Below, piece after piece: positions 8,825 through 17,145 of a stretch of DNA of 64,000 nucleotides. A program made the position numbers and the translations under genes. Numbering within the stretch: the stretch's first letter is position 1; every line of letters starts with the position of its first letter. Under the pieces are notes generated by a model. That model saw only the letters and a list, made by a program, of their open reading frames with translations. It was not told the DNA's origin and ran no database searches. The stretch is from NCBI RefSeq assembly GCF_021049265.1, contig NZ_CP088018.1, positions 1,674,001 to 1,738,000 of the forward strand, given 5' to 3'. The DNA comes from Ruania suaedae (GTDB taxonomy: Bacteria > Actinomycetota > Actinomycetes > Actinomycetales > Beutenbergiaceae).

Positions 8825-10207
8825 TCAGCCGCCGGCGGTGATGTTCTCGTAGGCGCGCATCGCTGCCGCCTGCGCGTCGGCGAGGGCTTCCTCGGGCTCG
8901 GCCTCACCCAGGAGCGTGGTGGTGATGGCGTTGTTGAGCTCGTTCTGGATGTCCTGACCGGCGGGGGAGGCCCCGAACGTCTGACCGTACTCGAGCACGT
9001 CGTAGTAGGTGGAGATCGTCTGGTCGAGGCCCTCGTTGCCGGTAGGGACGACCCACTCCTCGCGGATGGCGGCATCCGCCTCCGGTGAGCCGGTGAACAG
9101 CCCGGTGTTGATGCCACCGTCGGCCTCACGGGTCTCGCCACGGGCCTGACCCGCGGCCTCCCAGGCCTCGAAGGAGGTCAGGTTGAGCATCCACGCGCAG
9201 GCGGCGGCGGGGTTCTCGGCACCGGCCGGGACCACGAAGGCGGTACCGGAGGCCACCGAGAAGGGCTCGCCGTCAGCATCGCGGAACGGCACGGCCTGCA
9301 GCTCGAGGTCATCGACATAGGGCACCAGCACGTTGGGGTACCACTGCGCGTTGATCTGGGCACCGACCTGGTTGGCCACGTACTGGTTGTTCTCCCCGAA
9401 GGTGTCGAAGGAGTCCGTGAAGCTCTTCACCTCGGCGAAACCACCCTGAGCCTCGGTGACCTCCCGCAGCATCTCCAGGCCCGGGATGTTCGCGGGGTCG
9501 TCGAGCGTGGGAACGCCGTCGGCGTCGGTCAGCTGACCGCCCATGCCGAGGATCCACAGCTCGCCCTGACCGGTGGCCACGGGGTCGAAGCCCAACCGGG
9601 TGGGGACGCCGCCGTCCTCCTCGTACATCGCCTCGATGGCCTCGAGCAGCACCTCCGGCTGGGAGGTGTCGATGTCCTCGGGGCTGACACCGGCCTCGTC
9701 CAGGACCTCCATGTTCAGCAGGATGGCCGGCGGCTGGAAGAACTGCCCCACACCCCAGATCTGATCGTCCAGGCGCATGTCGTCGATGACGAAGGGGTAG
9801 TAGTCCTCCTCCGGAGCGACCTCATGGGCGTCGTAGCACTCGTCGAGCGGCATCAGCAGATCCTGCGCCGCATAGGTGGCGACGTACCGGCGGTCCATCT
9901 GGACCACGTCGGGAACGTCGCCGCTGGCGAGGCGGGTGGTGAACTTCTGGGCGTCGAAGCCGGTGGCGTCGAGCTCGATCTCCAGGTCCGAGAGCTGCTC
10001 CTCCGCGTAGTCCAGTCGCGACTGGCCGACGTCGTCGGCATTGTTGAAGCCCCAGGCGGATAGTGTCCCGGTGGGTTCGGCGCTCCAGTCGACGCCGGCG
10101 TCGCCGCCACCAGCGCCCTCGCCCCCGCCGCCGCTCTCGCCGCCGCAGGCGGACAGGAGCAGCGCCGCGGGGAGTACGGCGGCGAAGATCATGCGCTTTC
10201 TCGTCAT
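8825..10207 (-). CDS. Extracellular sugar-binding lipoprotein of an ABC transporter
   Basis: A 460-residue family 1 extracellular solute-binding protein. The N-terminus MTRKRMIFAAVLPAALLLSA is a lipoprotein signal ending in the lipobox LLSAC (cysteine 21), followed by a Gly/Ser/Glu linker. ATG at 10207 has an AGGGA ribosome site 8 bases upstream; a longer open frame to 10372 is only its promoter region. It is transcribed away from the GH38-like gene. The two permeases at 14.3-16.2 kb share its operator type, so they probably form one transporter. No ATPase gene is nearby. Confidence 0.88.
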   Translation of the reverse strand: MTRKRMIFAAVLPAALLLSACGGESGGGGEGAGGGDAGVDWSAEPTGTLSAWGFNNADDVGQSRLDYAEEQLSDLEIELDATGFDAQKFTTRLASGDVPDVVQMDRRYVATYAAQDLLMPLDECYDAHEVAPEEDYYPFVIDDMRLDDQIWGVGQFFQPPAILLNMEVLDEAGVSPEDIDTSQPEVLLEAIEAMYEEDGGVPTRLGFDPVATGQGELWILGMGGQLTDADGVPTLDDPANIPGLEMLREVTEAQGGFAEVKSFTDSFDTFGENNQYVANQVGAQINAQWYPNVLVPYVDDLELQAVPFRDADGEPFSVASGTAFVVPAGAENPAAACAWMLNLTSFEAWEAAGQARGETREADGGINTGLFTGSPEADAAIREEWVVPTGNEGLDQTISTYYDVLEYGQTFGASPAGQDIQNELNNAITTTLLGEAEPEEALADAQAAAMRAYENITAGG

Positions 10208-10286
10208 CTCACAGGTCCCTTCGTGTGACAGCCCGGCGACCATGCCGGGAGGTCGGTACCCGCCGCGCCGTCGTCGGAGCGACGTA

Positions 10287-10335
10287 TGGAATCCTTCCCA
10301 CACAAAACGGTAGATCACTGACGTGATCACCACAA
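10287..10335 (-). promoter_or_regulatory. Promoter and LacI-type operator of the sugar-binding protein gene
   Basis: Read on the minus strand: -35 TTGTGG (10335-10330), 17-base spacer, -10 TACCGT (10312-10307), six bases, then TGGGAAGGATTCCA (10300-10287). The last element matches the 14-bp operators at 10445, 16224 and 27136 at most positions and sits at the same distance from its -10 box. Taken alone it is the weakest of the four sites (centre GG instead of CG); the conserved spacing is what supports it. Confidence 0.6.
10313..10328. promoter_or_regulatory. Inverted repeat GATCAC-TGAC-GTGATC inside the -35/-10 spacer
   Basis: A perfect 6-bp inverted repeat fills the spacer of the binding-protein promoter, and a further GTGATC half-site follows about 13 bases away at 10341-10346. 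It differs from the LacI-type operator, so it may bind a second regulator. The function is inferred from position only. Confidence 0.4.
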
Positions 10336-10409
10336 GGGCAGTGATCAACCCGTGACCTAGCAACCGGGACAACCTGGGACGTAGCGCCGCGTTCGTCGGC
10401 GGTTCGGCC

Positions 10410-10458
10410 TTGCCGAGCGTTCCGAGCTAGGGCTAAGGTCTGTATGGCAACGTTGCCA
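10410..10458 (+). promoter_or_regulatory. Promoter and perfect LacI-type operator of the GH38-like gene and lacI
   Basis: -35 TTGCCG at 10410-10415, an 18-base spacer and -10 TAAGGT at 10434-10439 are followed five bases later by TGGCAACGTTGCCA (10445-10458), a perfect 14-bp palindrome of the LacI/GalR type with a central CG. It covers the expected transcription start, the position of a repressor site. An ATG inside it at 10444 is unlikely to be the gene start. Confidence 0.8.
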
Positions 10459-10485
10459 GATAGTGAAGGGGTCACGGCTCTCCTG

Positions 10486-13062
10486 ATGAGCACCATCCGA
10501 CACCTCCACCTGGTGGGACACACCCACCACGATGTGGGGTACACCCTCAGTCCGCGGCTCGTGGACGGCCTGCACTGCGAGATCGTCGGGCGCGTGCTCG
10601 ACCTCTGCGACGCCCACGACGGCGACGCACCCGGTGCATTCCGCTGGACGTTCGAAGCGGCCAGACCGGTGCTGCGGTTCGTCGCCGAGGCGCCCGCGCG
10701 GGACGTGGACCGTCTCGCCGAGCGGATACGGCAGGGGCGGATCAGCGTCACCGGCGGGTATCTGAACATGACGCAGCTGCCGGGCGAGGCGGAACTGGAT
10801 GTGGCCTACGACGCGTTGGCGGGCCTGCGCCGTCGCGGCATCGACCTGCGCACCGAGCAGCACGGGGATGTCAACGGCATCGCGTGGGGCACGGTCGAGC
10901 AGATGCGCCGGGCCGGCCTGTCGCGACTGGTGATGGCGCTCAACCCGGACCACGGCCGCCCGCCGGCGCCGCAGCCCTCGGGCTTCTGGTGGGAGGGGAT
11001 CAGTGGCCACCGGATCTTCGTCTGGCTCTCGACTCACTACGGCATCGTTGAGGAGTGGGGGATCATCGACGCCGACGTCGAGGAGGCGATCGCGCGGATC
11101 GAACGCTTCGTGGCCGAGCTCGAGGCGCGGGAGGACTATCCCTACGACGCGGCGCTCGTGCACGCCGCCAACGACAACCGATGGCCCACCGCGCTGTTCC
11201 TCGAGGTGGTCCGACGGTGGAACGAGCGGCACCCCGATCGCCCGATGAGGACGGCGACGATCGACCAGGCCCTGGACGCGCTGCTGGCCTCGGTCGACCC
11301 GGACGCCCTACCGGTGATGCGCGGCGAGTGGTCGGACTGGTGGTCGCACGGTCACGGATCGACCGCACGCGAGGTGGCGGTCTACCGGGAAGCCCGGTCC
11401 TTCGCCCGCGCCGCCGGTGCGCACCACGCCCTGACGATGCTGCGCGGGGACGGGCCGGTGGCCCACGCCGACGTCATCGGCTACCGGCGCGCTCCGGTGC
11501 GCTCCCGGTCGGCCGCGCGCGTCGTGGACGACCTCGACGCCGTCGACGAGCAGCTCCTGCTCTTCGGCGAGCACACCTGGGGGTCGTGGGAGACCTACCG
11601 CAAGCCTCACTCGACGTTCTCCCACTCCCATTGGAACGCCAAGGCCGGGTTCGCCTACACGGCGTGGGACCACGGGCGTGACCTGGCGGTCGAAGGCATG
11701 CATCGCCTGATCGCCAGCGGCACCGAGCAGGCCGGGACGGCCGGCGAGCCGCAGGATCCGGCGCGCGTGGTCGTCCTCAACCCGACCGAGAGCGAGCGCA
11801 CCGAACCGGTGGAGGTGGAGGTCGACGGCGCGAGCAGGGTGCGCCTGGTGGCCACCGTGCCTGCCTTCGGCATCGCGCTCCTGCCGCTCCCGGGCGCGGG
11901 AGAGGCGCGGACCGAGACAGATCGCGCCGAGGTCTCCTTCGGCGCCTACGACGTCACGGTGAGCAGGTCGGGCGGGGGAGTGGTCTCGCTGGTGGAGCGG
12001 CGCAGTGGACGCGAGCTCGTGGACACCGGCGCACCGCACGCGCTGGGTGCCGTCGTGATCGAGTCGGTCTGCGCAGGCAGTACGCATCCGATGCTGACCC
12101 GTGACCCGAAGGACTTCCATCCCGACAACCCCGGGCCGGAGTTCGACCGAACCCCCGCGGCCGTGAGCTCACCCATCACGGTGACCACGCGCGCGGATGC
12201 CGTGACGCTGGAGTGGGAGACGACGCCGGCGGAGCTGCCCGCCGCCCGGAGCACGCTGACCCTCTACCGCGACAGCGAGGCGATCGACTACGCCGTGCAC
12301 CTGGTCAAGCCGGAGCGGTTCGGGCCGGAGAGCATCTTCGTGGCCTTCCCGTTCGCCTTCGACGAGCCGGACTACCTGCTCGAGACCGCCGGCGCCATCT
12401 ACCGCCCCGACTCCGAGCAGCTCCCGGACACCTCGAAGGACTGGTTCTCCATCCAGCACGCGATCGGCGTCGGTGACGGGAGGTCCGGACTGCTCTGGTC
12501 GAGCGCCGACGCCCCGTTGGTCCAGCTGGGCGGCTTCCACACCGGGACCTGGGCGCGGACGCTGACACCCCGGACCGGTCACATCAACAGCTGGCTGATG
12601 AACAATCTGCACTTCACGAACTTCCAGGCACGCCAGGAGGGCACGCGGACCTATCGGTACCGCTTCGTCCCGACGTCGACCCCACCCTCCCCTGCGCAGG
12701 TGGCACGCTTCGGGCGCGATGCCGGGCTGCCACTGCAGGCACGCGCCACCCGGGTCCCGGTGCCCTGGCAGGGGCCGAGCGGCCTGAGTGTGCACACCGA
12801 CGGCGATGTCCTCTGTGAGCTGCGGCCCGTCAGCGCCGACACCGTGCGCGTGCGCCTGCGTGAGATCGCCGGGGAGCGCGCCACGGTGGAGGTCCGGACG
12901 CCGGGCGGCCACCACGACGCCCGCCTGCAGCCGTACGGGCGCGAGGACGTGATCGCCGGCGTCGCGCAGCAGACCGCGTGGCACGGGAGCGCGGCGGAGA
13001 TCGATACCATGCCTGACAATCACCTGTTCAGAGGCACGGTCGAGGAGGGAGCGCCATGGTGA
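10486..13062 (+). CDS. GH38-like glycoside hydrolase (DUF5054-type)
   Basis: An 858-residue cytoplasmic protein. An N-terminal GH38-like deacetylase/mannosidase barrel starts with LVGHTHHDVGYT (HTHHD, residues 12-16), the counterpart of the zinc-binding HxD motif. HGDVNG (Asp128) lies where GH38 enzymes have their nucleophile. A beta-rich C-terminal half resembling the GH38 C-terminal domains follows. It differs from classic alpha-mannosidases in lacking the WLWP tail of the first motif, so its substrate may differ. ATG at 10486 is preferred over ATG at 10444, which lies in the operator. The LacI gene follows 37 bases downstream, probably on the same transcript. Confidence 0.75.
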   Translation: MSTIRHLHLVGHTHHDVGYTLSPRLVDGLHCEIVGRVLDLCDAHDGDAPGAFRWTFEAARPVLRFVAEAPARDVDRLAERIRQGRISVTGGYLNMTQLPGEAELDVAYDALAGLRRRGIDLRTEQHGDVNGIAWGTVEQMRRAGLSRLVMALNPDHGRPPAPQPSGFWWEGISGHRIFVWLSTHYGIVEEWGIIDADVEEAIARIERFVAELEAREDYPYDAALVHAANDNRWPTALFLEVVRRWNERHPDRPMRTATIDQALDALLASVDPDALPVMRGEWSDWWSHGHGSTAREVAVYREARSFARAAGAHHALTMLRGDGPVAHADVIGYRRAPVRSRSAARVVDDLDAVDEQLLLFGEHTWGSWETYRKPHSTFSHSHWNAKAGFAYTAWDHGRDLAVEGMHRLIASGTEQAGTAGEPQDPARVVVLNPTESERTEPVEVEVDGASRVRLVATVPAFGIALLPLPGAGEARTETDRAEVSFGAYDVTVSRSGGGVVSLVERRSGRELVDTGAPHALGAVVIESVCAGSTHPMLTRDPKDFHPDNPGPEFDRTPAAVSSPITVTTRADAVTLEWETTPAELPAARSTLTLYRDSEAIDYAVHLVKPERFGPESIFVAFPFAFDEPDYLLETAGAIYRPDSEQLPDTSKDWFSIQHAIGVGDGRSGLLWSSADAPLVQLGGFHTGTWARTLTPRTGHINSWLMNNLHFTNFQARQEGTRTYRYRFVPTSTPPSPAQVARFGRDAGLPLQARATRVPVPWQGPSGLSVHTDGDVLCELRPVSADTVRVRLREIAGERATVEVRTPGGHHDARLQPYGREDVIAGVAQQTAWHGSAAEIDTMPDNHLFRGTVEEGAPW

Positions 13063-13099
13063 GCAGACGTCCTCAGCCGAGCGCCGGGGGGAGAAGCCG

Positions 13100-14182
13100 G
13101 TGAGCGCCCCGTCGCGGCGGCCCACGATCCGCGACGTGGCCGAGACTGCCGGGGTGTCCCGGTCGACCGCCTCGCGTGCCCTGACCGGCCGGGGCTACGT
13201 CGCCCCGGCGGTGCGCGAGCGCGTCCGGACCGTGGCGCAGCAGCTCGGCTACGTCCCGGACATCACCGCCCGGTTCCTCAAGCAGCAGACCAGCCGTTCC
13301 ATCGGTGTGCTGGTCTGGGACATGCGCAACTCCTTCTACGGTGAGCTCGCCTCGGGCATCAGCCAGGAGTCGCGCAAGCACGGTTACAGCATCATCCTCG
13401 CCGACGACCTCACCGGCCCCGAGGCCAAGGTCGAGGTGGCCGAGCGGTTCCTGTCCATGCGGGTGGCCGGGGTCATCATCACCCCGACCAGCCCGGAGGT
13501 GACCACCTACCTCGCCGAGCGCCACGTCCCGGTGGTGGAGGTGGACCGGCAGTTCGCCGCCGGCCAGGTGGACGCGGTGGTGGTCGACAACATGGCTGCC
13601 TCGCGGCGCGCGACGGAGAGTCTGCTCGCCCTGGGCCACGAGCGGATCGCCCTGGTCATCGACGAGATGGACTGGACCACCGGGCGCGACCGGCTGGCGG
13701 GCTACCAGGCGGCCCTCGCCGAGGCGGGTCACGACCCTGACCACGTCCTGGTGATCAGCGCCGGCTGGGACGTGCCGAACGTCTACCGGACGGCCCGTGA
13801 GCTGCTCAGCAGACCCGACGCGCCGACGGCGGTGTTCGCCGCCAACAACGTGCTCGCCGAAGGCGTGTGGCGGGCCGCGGCGGATCTGGGAATCGTGATC
13901 CCGCAGGACCTGAGCCTGGTCGCCTTCGACGACGCGCCGTGGATGACGCTGGTCTCACCGCGGGTGACGGCGGTGGCGCAGGATGCGGTGGCACTGGGCG
14001 AGATCGCCGTACGGCAGCTGCTCGAACGCATCGAGCGGCCGGACGTGCCCGCACGCACGATCATGCTCTCGGCGTTGCTGCGCGAACGCGAGTCCATCGC
14101 CCCGCCGGCGGCCGCTGCGCGGACGGTCCCGGCCGCGCGTACGACCCAGCAGCCCGTACTCAGGGCCCCGGGCGGCGCCTGA
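13100..14182 (+). CDS. LacI-family transcriptional regulator
   Basis: A 360-residue regulator with an N-terminal LacI helix-turn-helix (TIRDVAETAGVSRSTASRAL, residues 9-28, with the hinge helix following) and a periplasmic-binding-protein-like sensor domain (IGVLVWDMRNSFYGELASGI). The GTG start is preceded by GGGGGGAG. It lies downstream of the GH38-like gene behind a perfect operator, so it probably represses itself and the linked transporter and hydrolase genes. The effector is likely a sugar released by the hydrolases. A 30-residue Ala/Arg-rich tail is extra. Confidence 0.9.
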   Translation: MSAPSRRPTIRDVAETAGVSRSTASRALTGRGYVAPAVRERVRTVAQQLGYVPDITARFLKQQTSRSIGVLVWDMRNSFYGELASGISQESRKHGYSIILADDLTGPEAKVEVAERFLSMRVAGVIITPTSPEVTTYLAERHVPVVEVDRQFAAGQVDAVVVDNMAASRRATESLLALGHERIALVIDEMDWTTGRDRLAGYQAALAEAGHDPDHVLVISAGWDVPNVYRTARELLSRPDAPTAVFAANNVLAEGVWRAAADLGIVIPQDLSLVAFDDAPWMTLVSPRVTAVAQDAVALGEIAVRQLLERIERPDVPARTIMLSALLRERESIAPPAAAARTVPAARTTQQPVLRAPGGA

Positions 14183-14213
14183 GGCCCAGCTCTGCCGCTA
14201 CACCCCGGACCGA

Positions 14214-14249
14214 GGAGGGCCCGACACCGGAACCGGTGCCGGGCCCTCC
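14214..14249. terminator. Strong bidirectional hairpin between lacI and the permease operon
   Basis: 17-base arms (14214-14230 and 14233-14249) pair with one mismatch around a two-base AA loop. It lies between convergent genes and probably ends both transcripts. Confidence 0.8.
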
Positions 14250-14258
14250 GCGGTGTGC

Positions 14259-15188
14259 CTACCCCTTGCGGCCGGTGGTGGCCACTCCCTCGATGAAGTA
14301 GCGCTGACCGAAGGCGAACAGCGCCAGCATCGGGAGGGTGACCATGAGGGAGGCCACCATCACGTACTGGTAGTCGCCCTGGCCGCCGGCGGTGGGGGAG
14401 TACTTGGTCATCGCGTAGGCGATCCCGAGCGGACCGGTGAAGTCCTCGACGCTGCCGGCGTTGAGGTAGATCAGGGCCTGCTGGAGGTTGTTCCACGAGG
14501 CCTGGAACTCGAAGAGCAGGACGATCACCACCGACGGCACGGACAGCGGCATGGCGATCTTCGTGAACAGCCGCCAGTAGCTGGCACCGTCGATGCGGGC
14601 CGCCTCGAACAGCTCCCGGGGCAGCCCGAGGAAGAACTGGCGCTGCAGGAAGATGTAGAAGGCGGACCCGAACAGGTTGTAGGCCCACAGCGGCGCCCAG
14701 GTGCCCAGCAGGCCGATCTCCTTCCAGATGAGGTAGATCGGGATCATCGTCACCGCACCCGGAAGCATCATCGTGGCCAGCACGAGACCGAAGAGGATCT
14801 TGCGGCCCGGGAAGCGGAAATAGGCGAACCCGAAGGCCACGAGCGAGCTCGAGAAGGCCACGGCCACGGAGGCGAGGACGGCGATGCTGACGCTGTTGAA
14901 GAGCCAGCTCAACAGCGGCAGCTCCTCCCAGACGGTGATGTAGTTGCCCCAGTTGAACGTCTCCGGCACCAGCGAGTTGTCGAAGACCTGTCCGCGCCCC
15001 TTCAGGCTCGCCGAGATGAGCCAGATCAGGGGGTACATGAACGCGGCGGTGAAGATCAGCAGCAGCACCCAGCTGGTGCCCTTCCCGATCCGTGTGCTCA
15101 ACCGGGGCTTCTCGCGGATGATCTGCCGTTCGGGCTGCGGCTCCTCGGGAGCTGCGGCGCTCTGCCGCGCCGGGATGTTCACGCTCAT
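14259..15188 (-). CDS. Sugar ABC transporter permease (MalG-type)
   Basis: A 309-residue inner-membrane permease of the carbohydrate-uptake-1 family with six predicted membrane segments. The EAA-type loop that contacts the ATPase is visible as ELFEAARIDGASYWRLFTKI. ATG at 15188 overlaps the stop of the upstream permease. An open frame continues to 16238, but that is the upstream permease read in another frame. It pairs with the next permease and, by shared operator, with the binding protein at 8.8-10.2 kb. Confidence 0.9.
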   Translation of the reverse strand: MSVNIPARQSAAAPEEPQPERQIIREKPRLSTRIGKGTSWVLLLIFTAAFMYPLIWLISASLKGRGQVFDNSLVPETFNWGNYITVWEELPLLSWLFNSVSIAVLASVAVAFSSSLVAFGFAYFRFPGRKILFGLVLATMMLPGAVTMIPIYLIWKEIGLLGTWAPLWAYNLFGSAFYIFLQRQFFLGLPRELFEAARIDGASYWRLFTKIAMPLSVPSVVIVLLFEFQASWNNLQQALIYLNAGSVEDFTGPLGIAYAMTKYSPTAGGQGDYQYVMVASLMVTLPMLALFAFGQRYFIEGVATTGRKG

Positions 15189-16150
15189 CAGTTGCCTCCC
15201 TCGTAGTACACGAACCGGTTGCCGAACTTCATCTGGATGAACGTGACGCACATGATGATCACGAACATCAGCCACGCCATCGCGGCGGCGAAGCCGAAGT
15301 TGAACTGACGGAACGCCTGCTGGAAGAGGTACACGGCGTAGAACAGCGACGCCTCCGGGGAGGAGTTGGACTGGTCGCGCCAGAAGAGCAGGTAGGCCTG
15401 GTCGAAGGTCTGGAACGCCGCGATCGAGAGCACGATGACGTTGAAGAACATCGCCGCGGAGATCATCGGCAGGGTGATGGTGGTGAACTTGCGCACCGCG
15501 CCGGCGCCGTCCAGGGAGGCCACCTCGTAGAGCTCCCGGGGCACATTCTTCAGTGCGGCCAGGAAGATCACCATGGTGCCGCTGACGGCCCACAGGCCCA
15601 TCAGCACGATCGAGGGCTTGATCCAGTCCGGGTCGACCAGCCATTGGGGACCGGGAAGGCCGAAGAAGCGCAGGAACTCGTTGATCGCCCCCGAGTTGCC
15701 GTTCAGGAGCAGGAAGAAGATCGCCGCGGTGGCCACCACCGGCGTCATCTTCGGCAAGTAGAAGACGGTCCGGAAGAAGCCCGCCCCCCGGCCGAGGCGG
15801 TTCAGCAGGGTGGCGAGGAAGAGCGCGAAGGCGATCTCGAGCGGGACCGAGAGCAGGGCGAAGAACAGGGTGTTGCCGAGCGAGGTAGCCACCCGGGGGT
15901 CGGCGAACAAGTTCTCGTAGTTCGCCAGCCCCACAGGGGTCTGCGCGTTGGTGGCGAGGTTGTACCGGCTGAAGGAGAGCACCAGGCTCCAGATCATCGC
16001 CCCGGCCGTGAAGATGCAGAAGCCGAGGATCCAGGGCGTGATGAACAGATACCCGGCGATCGCTTCGCGCCGGTTGTACTTGCGGGCTTTGGGCGGCTTC
16101 GAAGGCGGTGCCTTCGAACCCTCGGCGGTCCCCGCCGTGGTCTGTGTCAT
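15188..16150 (-). CDS. Sugar ABC transporter permease (MalF-type)
   Basis: A 320-residue permease with a basic, Lys/Pro-rich N-terminal tail followed by six membrane segments. The coupling loop reads ELYEVASLDGAGAVRKFTTI. ATG at 16150 has AGGAGG seven bases upstream, so it was chosen over a GTG-type upstream extension to 16192. It is the first gene of a two-permease operon controlled by the operator at 16224. Confidence 0.9.
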   Translation of the reverse strand: MTQTTAGTAEGSKAPPSKPPKARKYNRREAIAGYLFITPWILGFCIFTAGAMIWSLVLSFSRYNLATNAQTPVGLANYENLFADPRVATSLGNTLFFALLSVPLEIAFALFLATLLNRLGRGAGFFRTVFYLPKMTPVVATAAIFFLLLNGNSGAINEFLRFFGLPGPQWLVDPDWIKPSIVLMGLWAVSGTMVIFLAALKNVPRELYEVASLDGAGAVRKFTTITLPMISAAMFFNVIVLSIAAFQTFDQAYLLFWRDQSNSSPEASLFYAVYLFQQAFRQFNFGFAAAMAWLMFVIIMCVTFIQMKFGNRFVYYEGGN

Positions 16151-16223
16151 CGCGTCCTCCTGGCCGTCGACATGTCCGGTGCCCATGCGCACCCTCGTGG
16201 TGCCGCAGGCCTGGGCCGGCGTG

Positions 16224-16275
16224 TGGCATCGTTACCACATGCGTTGATAGTAGCCACCTTCCCTAGTGTGTGCAA
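16224..16275 (-). promoter_or_regulatory. Promoter and LacI-type operator of the permease operon
   Basis: Read on the minus strand: -35 TTGCAC (16275-16270), 17-base spacer, -10 TACTAT (16252-16247), nine bases, then TGGTAACGATGCCA (16237-16224). The operator matches the perfect palindrome at 10445 at 12 of 14 positions and covers the expected transcription start. Confidence 0.75.
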
Positions 16276-16298
16276 CGGCGAACATCTGCGCCGAGGGC

Positions 16299-17066
16299 TC
16301 AGGGCGCCACCACGACGCGGGGCACGAGCTCGCGCCACTGGCTGAGCGCCGGCTCGTCCGCGCCCCGGTCGGTGACGACCACGTCGATCTGGTCCCAGCG
16401 CAGGAACCTCAGGGGAGCGCGCGCGGTCGCCTTGGAGTGGTCGACCAGAAGGATGGTGCGCTCGGCGCGCTCGGAGAGGATCTGTTTGACCTCCGCATCC
16501 CAGGCGGCCGTGCAGTACAGGCCGTCCGCGGCAACGGCCACCGCGGAGATCAGTGCCACATCGGCCGCCAGATCGGCGGCGCCCGCGCGGGTGGCGGGCC
16601 CGCCGAAGGAGCGCGTGGGCGAGTGGTAGGTGCCACCGAGCCCGATGAGTTCGAGGTCGCTGCGATGCTCGCAGGCGCTCAGGACCGGCATCGAGTGGGA
16701 GATCACCCGGTATCCGCCGGGCAGCAGCGCGGCGAGCGCGGCGACGGTGGTGCCGGCGTCCAGTGCCAGCGTGTCGGCCTCCTCCAGGAGCGGCAACACG
16801 GCTCGCGCGATGGCCTGTTTGGGGGCCTGTGAGCGACGTTCTCGCCGGTCGAAGGTCTCCAGTCCGGTGGCGTCGGGCGCAGTGGCCCCTCCCGGCACGC
16901 GCCGGGCCAGGCCGTCGGTGTCGAGCTGGGTCAGGTCGCGGCGGATGGTCATCTCCGAGACGCCGAGCTCGGCCGCGACGTCCTTGGAGGCCACGTAACC
17001 GCGATCGCGCAGCCGCCGGAGCAGGTCCTCGCGGCGGGTCGGGGCGTCGGTGTAGCGCACGCGCAC
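16299..17066 (-). CDS. DeoR/GlpR-family transcriptional regulator
   Basis: A 255-residue sugar-phosphate-responsive regulator. The N-terminal DeoR helix-turn-helix reads DVAAELGVSEMTIRRDLTQL, and the sensor domain has the ISOCOT-fold signatures ALDAGTTVAALAALL and a VDHSKATA segment. It is divergent from the aldolase-led operon, with an inverted repeat in the shared promoter, so it probably represses that operon until a phosphorylated sugar accumulates. The start is GTG at 17066 or GTG at 17060. Confidence 0.88.
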   Translation of the reverse strand: MRVRYTDAPTRREDLLRRLRDRGYVASKDVAAELGVSEMTIRRDLTQLDTDGLARRVPGGATAPDATGLETFDRRERRSQAPKQAIARAVLPLLEEADTLALDAGTTVAALAALLPGGYRVISHSMPVLSACEHRSDLELIGLGGTYHSPTRSFGGPATRAGAADLAADVALISAVAVAADGLYCTAAWDAEVKQILSERAERTILLVDHSKATARAPLRFLRWDQIDVVVTDRGADEPALSQWRELVPRVVVAP

Positions 17067-17099
17067 AGTTCAGCGGGCCGCACACTGCTTTGTCAATAG

Positions 17100-17139
17100 G
17101 TGAACATCCTTGACCTATGTGTTCACATCCGAACAGAAT
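17100..17139 (+). promoter_or_regulatory. Promoter and DeoR-type operator before the aldolase operon
   Basis: GTGAACA at 17100-17106 and TGTTCAC at 17120-17126 form a perfect inverted repeat with a 13-base spacer, and CGAACA at 17130-17135 may be a third half-site. They enclose a possible -35 TTGACC (17110-17115) and -10 CAGAAT (17134-17139). The GTG start at 17146 lies seven bases after the -10 box, so the mRNA may be leaderless. Binding by the adjacent DeoR protein is inferred. Confidence 0.6.
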
Positions 17140-17145
17140 GGTCAC

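Noticed and set aside
10444-10485. ATG 10444 as start of the GH38-like gene
   Set aside because: It lies in the LacI-type operator at the expected transcription start; ATG 10486 begins the conserved N-terminus.
15189-16238. Upstream 350-codon extension of the MalG-type permease frame
   Set aside because: It is the MalF-type permease gene in another frame; ATG 15188 with ATGA overlap is the real start.
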